Of a stretch of 64,000 bases of DNA, positions 26,406-34,940 are shown piece after piece; within the stretch, counting starts at the first letter, position 1, and each line of letters opens with the position of its first letter. The DNA is from an uncultured Saprospiraceae bacterium (lineage in GTDB: Bacteria; Bacteroidota; Bacteroidia; Chitinophagales; Saprospiraceae). The notes beneath the pieces are model-generated. The model saw only the letters and a list, made by a program, of their open reading frames with translations, was not told where the DNA came from and ran no database searches. The position numbers and the translations under genes were made by a program. Location: positions 22,560 to 86,559 of the forward strand of contig CALEYL010000009.1 in assembly GCA_937926205.1 (NCBI GenBank), given 5' to 3'.

Positions 26406-28145
26406 TTAATTATGCTGTTTTGCAAACTTGCGTTTCCGCAGGAAAAGGAAAACTGCTGCAAAGATGCCAAAGAACATCAAAGGAGCAAGGATATTCACGG
26501 CCTGAATGGTTTGTTTCCACTCATCAATTTTGTTTTGATCGAGCAGGCGCAGTTTTACATTTTTGCCGCGCGCTTCGATGAAGCCGTCTTTACCCAACAG
26601 GTATTCAATGGCATTGAGCATGAAATCTTTGTTGGAATAATAAATGCCGTTGTAGTCGTTGAAACCTGCCGGCAATACAAAAGTCCCTTTCGGGTCTCTT
26701 TTGACTTTGTTTTTGGTAATGTCGCCATCCGAAACAAAGATCATGCTGGTCGGTACACTCTCCGCACGAAACTTCAATCCGATTTGCTCAAATCCCGAAA
26801 GCATTTCTTCATTTACCCGGTTTTTGTACATGGAAGAAAAAGTGCCTTCCATCAGCACCGCCAGCGTTTGGGCCCCTTTGTCAAATTTGGTCGGATCCAG
26901 ATCGTACCGCAAAAAATCAAAATTCAGACCCACAGGCAAGTATTGATATCGGGAGTAGCGGGTAGATTCGAGCAGGGGGGTCCGCTTCATAGCTGTGTTG
27001 GTGCCAATATCCGCTTTGATGGAATTGGCAAACAGCAGGTTTATTGGCCCAAGGTTCTTAGTGGTCAGGTGATCGGCAACCGGAGTGACCACCAGATGAT
27101 AGGGATAAGGAAATAAATCCGGTTTGCGGTTGCTGCCAACCTGCCCTGTCGTCAGGGGAATCACCGAGCATTGCATGTCCAGCACAATATTGGGCTCAAT
27201 GCGCACACCATACTGAAAAAGCAAGTCGTCGATGTTTAAGTCGTATTCTGCCGGAAAATACTCTTTTCTGCCCTGCAGACTGTCGAGATCCACCTGGAGC
27301 TTGTCAATCAGCCACAGGATTTTTCCGCCGTTCATAACATACTGATCCAGCTTGAATTTATCTTTTTCAGAGAAAGGAAAACGCGGCTTGGCAATGACGA
27401 TCACCGAGGCATCCTGGCTGATCGAAACCAGGCTGTCTAAGTGGATGCGGCCGGTGTCGTGAAACTGGCGGAGCGTCTTTTCGAGATCGTAGGTTTCGGA
27501 AGGATCCAGTTCGCCGTGTCCGGTTGTGAATGCGACAACAGAGCGGGATCCGTCCTTCAGTTTTTTAAAGGCACTGATGAATTTGTATTCCAGCAACTGA
27601 ACCGAATTGTTCAGGATAACTTCCGGCGATACGCCTGGAACTTCGTTCTCCAGCATGTTGACCACGATGGAACGGCCTTTGTAATAACAAATGGCGTAGG
27701 GGTAGATGAGTTGCTGGCGATTGCCGTCTTTCCCTTTTACCTTGAGTACGGTGGCTTCAATCTTGTCTTTACTGAGCTCTTTGCGGCGCTCATTGGCTTC
27801 TTCAACGCTGCCTGCGGAAGGGTCTTCAAATTCGTATTCCACATAGCCTGTCTCTGAGCGAAAATCATCGAGTATTTGGCGGGTAGCATCCTGCAGGCGC
27901 TTGAAACCCACCGGAAAGTCACCTTCCAGCAACACATTCACATAAACGATTTCATCCAGTTCGTCCAGCAGTTCGCGCGAACCCTTGGTAAGGGTAAATC
28001 GCCGCTCTTCCGTCAGGTCAAACCGGGCATAAAGCGGTCTGCCGCTAAACCGTACATTCGACAGAATATTCAAGAACAAGAGCACTCCCGCAAACAACAC
28101 CAACTGCAACAAAACCAATGCCCGTCTGCTTCTTTGTTTACTCAT
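26406..28145 (-). CDS. gldG: Gliding motility ABC transporter auxiliary protein GldG
   Basis: A 579-residue protein. One membrane helix lies near the N-terminus (VLLQLVLFAGVLLFLNILSN) and one at the C-terminus (ILAPLMFFGIFAAVFLFLRKRK), enclosing a large ABC_transp_aux domain. The block RFDLTEERRFTLTKGSRELL is characteristic of GldG. With GldA and GldF it forms an ABC transporter linked to gliding in Flavobacterium johnsoniae; many Bacteroidota glide or use the T9SS without it. The gldF gene lies 70 nt upstream. Confidence 0.92.
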   Translation of the reverse strand: MSKQRSRRALVLLQLVLFAGVLLFLNILSNVRFSGRPLYARFDLTEERRFTLTKGSRELLDELDEIVYVNVLLEGDFPVGFKRLQDATRQILDDFRSETGYVEYEFEDPSAGSVEEANERRKELSKDKIEATVLKVKGKDGNRQQLIYPYAICYYKGRSIVVNMLENEVPGVSPEVILNNSVQLLEYKFISAFKKLKDGSRSVVAFTTGHGELDPSETYDLEKTLRQFHDTGRIHLDSLVSISQDASVIVIAKPRFPFSEKDKFKLDQYVMNGGKILWLIDKLQVDLDSLQGRKEYFPAEYDLNIDDLLFQYGVRIEPNIVLDMQCSVIPLTTGQVGSNRKPDLFPYPYHLVVTPVADHLTTKNLGPINLLFANSIKADIGTNTAMKRTPLLESTRYSRYQYLPVGLNFDFLRYDLDPTKFDKGAQTLAVLMEGTFSSMYKNRVNEEMLSGFEQIGLKFRAESVPTSMIFVSDGDITKNKVKRDPKGTFVLPAGFNDYNGIYYSNKDFMLNAIEYLLGKDGFIEARGKNVKLRLLDQNKIDEWKQTIQAVNILAPLMFFGIFAAVFLFLRKRKFAKQHN

Positions 28146-28215
28146 TTTTTATCTTTTTACCAAAAGCTGAAAAGTTAAGCTTCAAGCGATCTTAATAGAA
28201 TCGATACTGCCTGGT

Positions 28216-28947
28216 TTACCATTTTCTCCGGTCTAAAGAAACCAGCGTCAGCACAATGAAAAAGGCAATTACAGATGAAAAATAAATCAAATCCCGCGTG
28301 TCCAGAATGCCGCGACTAATGGATTCATAGTGATACTCCATGCCAATCATTTGCACCAAATCGTCCGTTTTGCCCAAAAAGACAGGTAGTTCACTGAAAT
28401 AGTAGAATCCCCAGTGTAATAAAAAGCCTAAAAATATGGACAGTATGAAAGCCACAATCTGGTTACTCACCAATGACGACGCAAACAGTCCAATAGCCAC
28501 AAAAGCGCCTGCCAGCAACAGCAAGCCGATGTAAGATCCGACTATGGCGCCTGCATCCAGATTGCCTACGGGAGAACCCAAAAAATACACGGTTGCATAA
28601 TAAAGCACCGTTGGGACCAGGGCGAGCGCTACCAGCGTCATGCATGCCAGAAACTTTCCCAGCACAATGTCTATATCGCGCAATGGGTGGGTTGCCAACA
28701 GTTCGAAAGTACCGGCCTGGTGTTCCTCTGCAAAAGTACGCATCGTGATGGCTGCCATGAGGAACAAAAAGAGCAGCGGCGCAATGGCAAATAACTGACT
28801 CAGTGTGGCGTAGTTGCTTTCCAGTAAACTAAACTCCGGAAACACAAACATGACCAGCCAAAGCGCTACCAGAAATACACCGATGACGATATAGCCCACC
28901 AACGAGCTGAAAAATGAATTGATTTCCTTCCGGTATATTGGCCACAT
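28216..28947 (-). CDS. gldF: Gliding motility ABC permease GldF
   Basis: A six-helix ABC-2 permease of 243 residues. It starts MWPIYRKEINSFFSSLVGYIV and contains RTFAEEHQAGTFELLATHPLRD, the coupling helix typical of GldF. It pairs with the GldA ATPase encoded upstream in the same direction. A heptamer microsatellite begins 3 nt before its start codon, so its leader is repeat-derived. Confidence 0.92.
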   Translation of the reverse strand: MWPIYRKEINSFFSSLVGYIVIGVFLVALWLVMFVFPEFSLLESNYATLSQLFAIAPLLFLFLMAAITMRTFAEEHQAGTFELLATHPLRDIDIVLGKFLACMTLVALALVPTVLYYATVYFLGSPVGNLDAGAIVGSYIGLLLLAGAFVAIGLFASSLVSNQIVAFILSIFLGFLLHWGFYYFSELPVFLGKTDDLVQMIGMEYHYESISRGILDTRDLIYFSSVIAFFIVLTLVSLDRRKW

Positions 28948-28949
28948 AT

Positions 28950-29045
28950 TAAGGTTAAAGTATTAAGGTTAAAGGTTAAAGGTTAAAGGTTAAAGTATTA
29001 AGGTTAAAGGTTAAAGTATTTTAGGGTTAATCAAGGTTAAAGTAG
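28950..29045. repeat. Degenerate 7-nt microsatellite (GGTTAAA)
   Basis: Runs of GGTTAAA and its variants AGTATTAA and GGTTAAAG lie directly upstream of gldF. A second motif, three tandem CCGTCCA units, follows at about 29113-29136. The same pair of motifs in the same order and strand occurs at 51327-51468. Confidence 0.8.
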
Positions 29046-29112
29046 AAAAACATGTCCCGCCATAGCGGGGGTTAAAGGGGCATATTGCTTTTAAAATTTG
29101 AGTAGGATTTCC

Positions 29113-29136
29113 CGTCCACCGTCCACCGTCCACCGC
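29113..29136. repeat. CCGTCCA heptamer repeat
   Basis: Three tandem units of CCGTCCA plus a partial fourth, between gldF and the upstream unknown gene. Its partner array of GGTTAAA heptamers lies 70 nt to the left. Confidence 0.7.
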
Positions 29137-29137
29137 T

Positions 29138-29827
29138 TCATGGATTTGCTGGTTGCATGTAAAAAGCATTCCGGTCATCATAGATCAACAGGCATTTGAA
29201 TAATTTTTCCTTATCCGGGTTGCTGCCCAATTCGTTTACCGTGTTCCAGAGTTGTTTGTCATCGCCAATCCAGTCCAGCAGGCGCTCGCGGTTAAAATTG
29301 GCGATGCGGCCATCCGGGAAATAAAAGATTTTTTCAACGGTCATGGAGGATTTTACCGGCACTTTCCCTTTTCGGAAAGGCTTCCTGGTCAAAGGATTGT
29401 ACGCTGAAATTTCCACCATTTCAGTGGTATCGATTTCATAGGAAAAATAGGAGATTTTGCCCCGTGCTTTCAATCCTGCAAAAATGAATGCTTCCTCTTC
29501 TGCAGTGGGTATGCCTGCGTTGACATACGGTATGCCTTCCAGGCTGATGGCCAGCATTTTGCGAAGGTCCAGCGTTTCGCCGGATTTCTTTTTAATTTTC
29601 ACCACTTTGGTGACAAAAGTTCGGGCGCTGGTTGTCAATACCGCATCCAGCTCATCCCAGGTGTAATCCGGTGCGTTGCGGTGAAGTGCGTTTAAAGAAA
29701 GATAAATGCCGTCTTTGAACTCAAAGTTTTTGGTGAGCAGGATGCTGTCTGACTGCGCCTGCATGGCGGTGGTGGTCAGGAATAAAAAGCTTGCCAAAAT
29801 TGCCCGTATGATGATGCTGCGCGTCAA
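29138..29827 (-). CDS. Unknown secreted protein between gldA and gldF
   Basis: A 229-residue protein not recognised. A signal peptide (residues 1-24, ILASFLFLTTTAMQAQ) is followed by a globular domain with no cysteines near the active parts and no known motif. It begins at a TTG, since no in-frame ATG precedes the signal peptide. It starts 24 nt after the gldA stop and is thus likely co-transcribed with gldA and gldFG. A part in the envelope side of that system is inference only. Confidence 0.7.
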   Translation of the reverse strand: MTRSIIIRAILASFLFLTTTAMQAQSDSILLTKNFEFKDGIYLSLNALHRNAPDYTWDELDAVLTTSARTFVTKVVKIKKKSGETLDLRKMLAISLEGIPYVNAGIPTAEEEAFIFAGLKARGKISYFSYEIDTTEMVEISAYNPLTRKPFRKGKVPVKSSMTVEKIFYFPDGRIANFNRERLLDWIGDDKQLWNTVNELGSNPDKEKLFKCLLIYDDRNAFYMQPANP

Positions 29828-29851
29828 TCCACTTAAATTTTTGATGGGTGA

Positions 29852-30757
29852 TTACTGGGTTAATTTCCGGAAAATATCTTCAATGCTGCTTTCTTCTTTT
29901 CTGATTTCAAGCAAGGTAAGGTTGTTGGCAGAGGCGAAGCGCGAAATGGCTTCCCGAATGTCGTGTTTGTCGTCGCTGTAAAGCTTCCACCGGTTTTTTC
30001 CTGAACTTTCCACGCGCCGGACATTTGGTATGGCAGCAAGCTGTTTTTCTGAAACGGCTTGTGAAAATTCAACAGTGACCACAACTTCTTTTTTACCGCG
30101 TTCCCGCAAACGTTCAATGGGGTCGTCGGCAACCAATTCTCCACGGTTGATGATGATGACCCGGTCACATAAGGCCTGAACCTCCTGCATGATGTGGGTG
30201 GAAAAAATGACCGTTTTTTGTTCGCCGATGTGGCGAATGAGGTTTCGGATTTCAACAATCTGGTTTGGGTCAAGCCCGGAAGTGGGTTCATCCAGAATCA
30301 ATACTTCAGGGTCGTGGAGCATGGCCTGGGCCAGTCCTACCCGCTGCCGGTATCCTTTCGACAGCGCGTCAATGCGCTTGTGTTGTTCGCGCCCAAGGCC
30401 CGTCATCTCCACCATTTCAGACACACGCTTTGCCATATTGGGGGTACGGTGCAGCCGCGCCACAAAATTCAGGTACTCCTTCACGTACATGTCTTTGTAC
30501 AAGGGATTGTTTTCCGGGAGGTAACCTATGTTCCGGCGTACGTCCATTGGCGCCTTGGCTACATCAAAGCCGCAGACTTCTACTGTTCCTTCCGTTTGGG
30601 GTATAAAGCAAGTGATGATTTTCATGGTCGTGGTTTTCCCTGCGCCATTTGGCCCCAGAAAACCGAGGACCTGTCCTTTTCCCACTTCAAAACTGATGCC
30701 CCCAACAGCGCGTTGCTGTCCGTATAATTTTACTAAATTGTTGACAATGACTGACAT
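29852..30757 (-). CDS. gldA: Gliding motility ABC ATPase GldA
   Basis: A 301-residue ABC ATPase with Walker A GPNGAGKTT, signature LSKGYRQRVGLAQA, Walker B VLILDEPTSGLDPNQ and the H-loop FSTHIMQE. The C-terminal domain after about residue 215 and the end SSIEDIFRKLTQ match GldA. I choose the ATG at 30757 (MSVIVNNLVKLYG). The promoter lies at 30792-30821, so a TTG start at 30775 would leave only about ten bases of leader. Confidence 0.92.
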   Translation of the reverse strand: MSVIVNNLVKLYGQQRAVGGISFEVGKGQVLGFLGPNGAGKTTTMKIITCFIPQTEGTVEVCGFDVAKAPMDVRRNIGYLPENNPLYKDMYVKEYLNFVARLHRTPNMAKRVSEMVEMTGLGREQHKRIDALSKGYRQRVGLAQAMLHDPEVLILDEPTSGLDPNQIVEIRNLIRHIGEQKTVIFSTHIMQEVQALCDRVIIINRGELVADDPIERLRERGKKEVVVTVEFSQAVSEKQLAAIPNVRRVESSGKNRWKLYSDDKHDIREAISRFASANNLTLLEIRKEESSIEDIFRKLTQ

Positions 30758-30791
30758 GAAAGCTGTTTGTTTCAAAGCTCCAAAATACGCG

Positions 30792-30821
30792 CAAAGCTAC
30801 AAATTTTCCCGCATCCCCAAA
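30792..30821 (-). promoter_or_regulatory. Canonical Bacteroidota promoter of gldA
   Basis: On the minus strand there is TTTG (30821-30818), an 18-nt spacer and TAGCTTTG (30799-30792). This is a full match to the -33/-7 consensus. It can drive the whole leftward run through gldF, gldG and probably aroE and beyond. Confidence 0.75.
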
Positions 30822-30903
30822 CATCTGCTGAAAGTGCGAATGCGACTTCTGTGATTCTTTGCAAACCCTGTTGATGGCGGGTGAGCGGCTCATTGCTTTT
30901 CGT

Positions 30904-30911
30904 TACCTTTG
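30904..30911 (+). promoter_or_regulatory. Putative -7 element of the RsmB-type methyltransferase gene
   Basis: TACCTTTG matches TAnnTTTG, about 60 nt before the start at 30974. No -33 TTTG is seen at 17-23 nt. Confidence 0.4.
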
Positions 30912-30973
30912 CCTTTTCCGGACAATAACGCTTTGTTGGTTGTCTTTCATCTCTAAGCTTTTGTAACTAATCA

Positions 30974-32179
30974 ATGACGAAACTATATCCTTTGCTCGTT
31001 AAGGCCGTTGCGGAATCCCTGCAGACCATCTTTGCAGAAGGCCGCCATGCCGACAAAGTAATCGAGCAAACCCTCAAATCCAACGCCAGGTGGGGCTCGC
31101 GCGACCGGGCTTTTATTGCCGAAAGCGTTTACGACATCGTGCGCCAATACCGCCTGCTTTATGAAATTGACGGCGCAGAACCTAAGTCAATAGCCGACTG
31201 GTATCGCATATTTGGCATCTTTCGCCTGCTTAGAGAGCAGGAATTGCCGCCCTGGGTTGAATTCGAAGGGGTTAATAAAAGCCATGTTGCCGACAAATTT
31301 GCTGTTCTGAGTCAGCAAAGGGCCATACGCGAATCAGTTCCGGACTGGCTGGATGCCCTCGGTGAAGCAGAATTGGGCCAGCAATGGGAAACTACGCTCC
31401 AGGCACTTAACCAATCCGCCCCTGTTGTGCTTAGAGCCAATACCCTGAAAACCACACGGGAAGCCCTGACAAAACAATTGGCCAGTGAAGGTGTGGAAAC
31501 ATCTGCTTTTGGAAGCGACGATGTTCTGGTCGTACACAAAAGACAAAATTTATTTACTACCCGCGCTTTTCGCGATGGCCTGTTTGAAGTTCAGGACGGC
31601 TCCTCTCAGCTTGTCGCGCCTTTTTTGGATGTGCAACCCGGCATGCGCGTCGTCGATGCCTGCGCCGGAGGAGGTGGAAAAACCCTGCACCTCGCTGCAC
31701 GCATGCAAAACAAAGGCAGCATCATCGCGCTTGACACCGAAGGATGGAAACTGGACGCCTTGCGCAAACGTGCCACACGCGCAGGCGCTTCGATCATTGA
31801 AACGCGGCCCATTGGCAACAACAAAGTAATAAAGCGCCTGTACGGCAGTGCCGACAGGGTATTGCTCGATGTGCCCTGTACCGGACTTGGCGTGCTGCGC
31901 CGCAATCCCGATGCCAAATGGAAACTCGACAGCGCCTTCCTCAATCGGGTGCGGAATACCCAGGCGCAGATTTTGCAACAATACAGCGCCATTTGTAAAC
32001 CTGGCGGTAAACTGGTATACGCCACCTGCAGCATCCTGCCTTCTGAAAACGAAATGCAGGTGACCCGCTTTCTGGAAGCAAATCCAACAACATTTCGCCT
32101 GCTTTCGCAAAAACGCATCATGCCTCAGGACGATGGATTTGATGGTTTTTTTATGGCGGCGATGGAGCGAATAGGGTAG
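30974..32179 (+). CDS. RsmB/NOP family RNA m5C methyltransferase
   Basis: A SAM-dependent cytosine-C5 RNA methyltransferase. It has an N-terminal NusB-like helical part (residues 1-130) and a Rossmann domain with VVDACAGGGGKTLHL. The two catalytic cysteines lie in LLDVPCTGLGVLRRNPD and LVYATCSILPSENE. Length is 401 residues. The target is probably 16S rRNA, as for RsmB, but family members also modify other sites. Confidence 0.9.
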   Translation: MTKLYPLLVKAVAESLQTIFAEGRHADKVIEQTLKSNARWGSRDRAFIAESVYDIVRQYRLLYEIDGAEPKSIADWYRIFGIFRLLREQELPPWVEFEGVNKSHVADKFAVLSQQRAIRESVPDWLDALGEAELGQQWETTLQALNQSAPVVLRANTLKTTREALTKQLASEGVETSAFGSDDVLVVHKRQNLFTTRAFRDGLFEVQDGSSQLVAPFLDVQPGMRVVDACAGGGGKTLHLAARMQNKGSIIALDTEGWKLDALRKRATRAGASIIETRPIGNNKVIKRLYGSADRVLLDVPCTGLGVLRRNPDAKWKLDSAFLNRVRNTQAQILQQYSAICKPGGKLVYATCSILPSENEMQVTRFLEANPTTFRLLSQKRIMPQDDGFDGFFMAAMERIG

Positions 32180-32197
32180 TGGTCCGGTTTTCGGGCA

Positions 32198-32962
32198 TCA
32201 GACTGCCGCAATTTGAATGCCCTGGCTATCCAATAAAGCCCTTGCCGATTGTGCAATGGCGACAGCATTGGGGCCATCTCCATGAATGCAAATGGTCTCG
32301 CAGTGTACCAGAATATGATTGTTATCGCTTGTTTCTATGCGCTGTCCTTTGGCCAGCAACAAAGCCCGTTCGGCTGCTGCTGCAGGGTCGTGAATGACTG
32401 CTCCTGATCGGCTGCGCGGCGTAAGCGAACCGTCATGCTGATAGTTGCGATCGCAGAATGCTTCCCGGCAAACCCGCAGGCCTTGTGCCTCTGCTGCTTC
32501 AACCATCAGGCTGCCGCTGAGTCCATAAAGCATCAAATCGGATTTCTGGCATTTGCTGACTGCCAGTACGATGGCCTCAGCAAGCTCCCGTTGCCTGGCT
32601 GCCTGATTGTAAAGCGCGCCGTGCGGCTTCACATGGTGCAATACGCCACCCTCTGATGCAACGATGGCTTGCAGGGCGCCAATCTGATACAACACCATCG
32701 CATACACCTCGTCCGTAGACATGTAAAGATCCCGGCGCCCAAAGCCCTGAAGGTCGGGATAGCCAGGATGGGCGCCAATTGCCACGCCATGGGTCAGCGC
32801 GAGGCGTACTGTATCGCGCATGACTACCGGGTCGCCCGCGTGGTAGCCGCAGGCAATGTTCGCAGATGAAATCAATGGCATCAGAGCAGCGTCTCCGCCC
32901 ATTTTCCAGGCGCCGAAGCTTTCTCCCATGTCGCAGTTCAGATCTATGGATTTTGTAGGCAC
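32198..32962 (-). CDS. pxpA: 5-oxoprolinase subunit PxpA
   Basis: A LamB/YcsF-type protein of 254 residues, part of the prokaryotic ATP-dependent 5-oxoprolinase PxpABC that recycles pyroglutamate to glutamate. The start is IDLNCDMGESFGAWKMG. Further signatures are ANIACGYHAGDPVVMRDTV, HPGYPDLQGFGRR and HVKPHGALYNQA. It starts with GTG at 32962. It is separated from pxpC by 87 nt holding a small palindromic repeat. Confidence 0.94.
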   Translation of the reverse strand: MPTKSIDLNCDMGESFGAWKMGGDAALMPLISSANIACGYHAGDPVVMRDTVRLALTHGVAIGAHPGYPDLQGFGRRDLYMSTDEVYAMVLYQIGALQAIVASEGGVLHHVKPHGALYNQAARQRELAEAIVLAVSKCQKSDLMLYGLSGSLMVEAAEAQGLRVCREAFCDRNYQHDGSLTPRSRSGAVIHDPAAAAERALLLAKGQRIETSDNNHILVHCETICIHGDGPNAVAIAQSARALLDSQGIQIAAV

Positions 32963-32974
32963 AAGTTTTAATTT

Positions 32975-33042
32975 TTAAACCATTGTTGGCGCGAGGCATA
33001 GCCCATCCTCGAAAATTCATGCTGGCGCGAGGCTCTGCCTCG
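32975..33042. repeat. Short direct repeat with CGAGGC palindrome
   Basis: Two copies of a 13-nt unit (TGTTGGCGCGAGG and TGCTGGCGCGAGG) about 40 nt apart lie between pxpC and pxpA. The second carries the perfect hairpin CGAGGC-TCT-GCCTCG at 33028-33042. Confidence 0.5.
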
Positions 33043-33049
33043 AGTCTAT

Positions 33050-34027
33050 TCATCCCGCCCGAAGCCGAACCGCTACTTTCATGCGTTGCAACTCCCGTTC
33101 GTATGCCAGCAAGCGCCGGCTTGCTTCCGCGATATCCACGATGCTGAAGCGGAGCAGTTGGCCGGTTTTTGCCTGTGCGATTTTGGGCAAATCCACCGCA
33201 ATAACCTGTGCAATCCTTGGAAATCCACCCGTTGTTTGGGCATCCGACATCAGAATGGCAGGTGTATCTCCTGGTGGAATCTGTATAACGCCGGGGCTTA
33301 CGCCGGTTGAGTACATGTCGGAAAACTGGTGTTCCAGAAAATCAAGCGCTTCCAGTCGGACAGCCTGACGGCTTCGACTTTTTGAAATCCGGACCGGTTT
33401 TTCTAAAAACAGTTGTTGCTGTTCTTTTTGCCATAATGACCATTCCGGGCCTTGCAGAATGCCAACCTCAAGAGGTGTCTCCAATTGGGGCGTTACGTCA
33501 TTCTGATCTTCTAAATACCAGGGGCTGATTTCTGTATTCGCCGGCGCCACCTGATTCAATGCCGAATGCAATACATCGTTTTTTTGAAGTGATCGCCCTT
33601 CATAGCCGCCAAATCCCCCCGCAAGATAAGTAGATGCGCTGCCGAAAACCGCCGGAACCTGCCAGCCGCCAGTTGTAGCCAGGTAGCAAAAATTTCCGCC
33701 CGGAAGGGGCTGTATTTCGATGAGGGCGCCTTCGGGTATCCCTAAAATGCGGCCACCCGGAACGCGTTGTCCGTCAACAAGCAGAGCGCCGCCTGCTCCG
33801 GCAAGCGCCACCTGACCACCTTCTTCTACCCAGGCGTCAAGCTTGCCACCACTGCATTCCAGGGTTGCCGCACCAGGGTCATTGCCGAGCAGCAAATTGG
33901 CAAGGGCATGACTGTGGGCATCCATCGCCCCGGAAAAAGGGACGCCATGAGCCAATGCTCCCTGCCTTCCCAGATCCTGAATGGTTGCCAGCAGACCTGG
34001 CCCGGTATGGAATACGCGTAGTTTCAT
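33050..34027 (-). CDS. pxpC: 5-oxoprolinase subunit PxpC
   Basis: A biotin-dependent carboxyltransferase-like (KipA/AHS2) protein, 325 residues. Signatures are the GLLATIQDLGRQGALAHG start and AMDAHSHALANLLLGND. Late blocks include VSPGVIQIPPGDTPAILMSDAQTTGGFPRI, of which the PPGD and TGG parts are typical. It overlaps pxpB by 4 nt (ATGA), consistent with a complex assembled from coupled translation. Confidence 0.94.
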   Translation of the reverse strand: MKLRVFHTGPGLLATIQDLGRQGALAHGVPFSGAMDAHSHALANLLLGNDPGAATLECSGGKLDAWVEEGGQVALAGAGGALLVDGQRVPGGRILGIPEGALIEIQPLPGGNFCYLATTGGWQVPAVFGSASTYLAGGFGGYEGRSLQKNDVLHSALNQVAPANTEISPWYLEDQNDVTPQLETPLEVGILQGPEWSLWQKEQQQLFLEKPVRISKSRSRQAVRLEALDFLEHQFSDMYSTGVSPGVIQIPPGDTPAILMSDAQTTGGFPRIAQVIAVDLPKIAQAKTGQLLRFSIVDIAEASRRLLAYERELQRMKVAVRLRAG

Positions 34028-34704
34028 ACGTGTTGCGGGATAAATCGAACTTTCATCCCGACGCGCAGCAGGCAGGGGGATGGAGCATATGGATCGAATA
34101 AACGAACATCGGTTCGACCAATAACATACCAGCCTGCCGGCGAGGCATTCGGGTATATGCAGGTCATTTTTCCGGCAATGGCGACACTTCCGGCAGGTAC
34201 ATTAGGGCTAATGACTTTTTTTCTTGGCAATTCTAATTCTGAAGACAAGACGCCAAGATACGGAAAACCCGGAGCAAATCCGATCATATAAACATTGTAA
34301 ATGGTATTGGCATGTCGCTGGATAATCGCTGCTTCGGGTAATTGAAGTCGCTCGCTTATTTCCGGAAGGTCAGGCCCAAAATCGCCGCCATAGCGTACCG
34401 GAATTTCAAGGATACCAGATCCGGCAGTCTTCCCTGCATCTAAAGTCCGGCTGGCTTTTTTCAGGTATTGTATAACTGCTTCCGCAGGAATGCCAACATC
34501 AGGACGATGTTCAGCTATAAGAACGGGATCAAAATGAATGGTCAGGGTGACAAAAGCGGGAATGGTGGCCAAAATCCCGGGGAAGGGTTGTTCCTGCAGA
34601 CAGGCATTCATGGCATTGACTTGCTGCCAGACTACATTATCCGGCTTTTCGCCAAAGGTCATGCAGATAACGCGTTCACTTAAAATCGTGTATTTTGGGT
34701 ACAT
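34024..34704 (-). CDS. pxpB: 5-oxoprolinase subunit PxpB
   Basis: A KipI/AHS1-type protein of 226 residues, first gene of the pxpB-pxpC-pxpA set. The blocks EIPVRYGGDFGPDLPE and IGFAPGFPYLGVL are diagnostic. The C-terminal part has VPAGSVAIAGKMTCIYP and SPAGWYVIGRT. In E. coli PxpA, B and C together hydrolyse 5-oxoproline. Confidence 0.94.
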   Translation of the reverse strand: MYPKYTILSERVICMTFGEKPDNVVWQQVNAMNACLQEQPFPGILATIPAFVTLTIHFDPVLIAEHRPDVGIPAEAVIQYLKKASRTLDAGKTAGSGILEIPVRYGGDFGPDLPEISERLQLPEAAIIQRHANTIYNVYMIGFAPGFPYLGVLSSELELPRKKVISPNVPAGSVAIAGKMTCIYPNASPAGWYVIGRTDVRLFDPYAPSPCLLRVGMKVRFIPQHV

Positions 34705-34801
34705 CGAAACGGCATAAATGTTATGTTGATATGCTCCGTCCTCTGTTTCACTGGCTCTTTGCGTTCAAATTATCCTCGTTGTTTGTTGTTGGTTGATTGT
34801 T

Positions 34802-34854
34802 GTTCGTTGAGCGGAGTCGCAACGAAATTGTTCGCCTGCCTGCCGGTAGGCAGG
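34802..34854. repeat. Dispersed palindromic repeats
   Basis: Two elements lie in the 236-base gap between pxpB and the PorE-like gene. GTTCGTTGAGCGGAGTCG (34802) recurs inverted at 40843-40860. The second is an imperfect palindrome CCTGCCT / AGGCAGG at 34835-34854. A short octamer run (TCAAATCA, TCAAATTT) follows at 34897-34927. Confidence 0.6.
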
Positions 34855-34940
34855 TTGTCGGTTGTTCGTTGCTTTCTACCCCTGATCGTCCAAATCGCTC
34901 AATCATCAAATCATCAAATTTTCAAAATGGGTCACCCCCC

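Noticed and set aside
28950..29045. Telomere-like sequence suggesting a linear replicon end
   Set aside because: GGTTAAA runs are short, degenerate and lie inside a continuous gene run; they are a local microsatellite.
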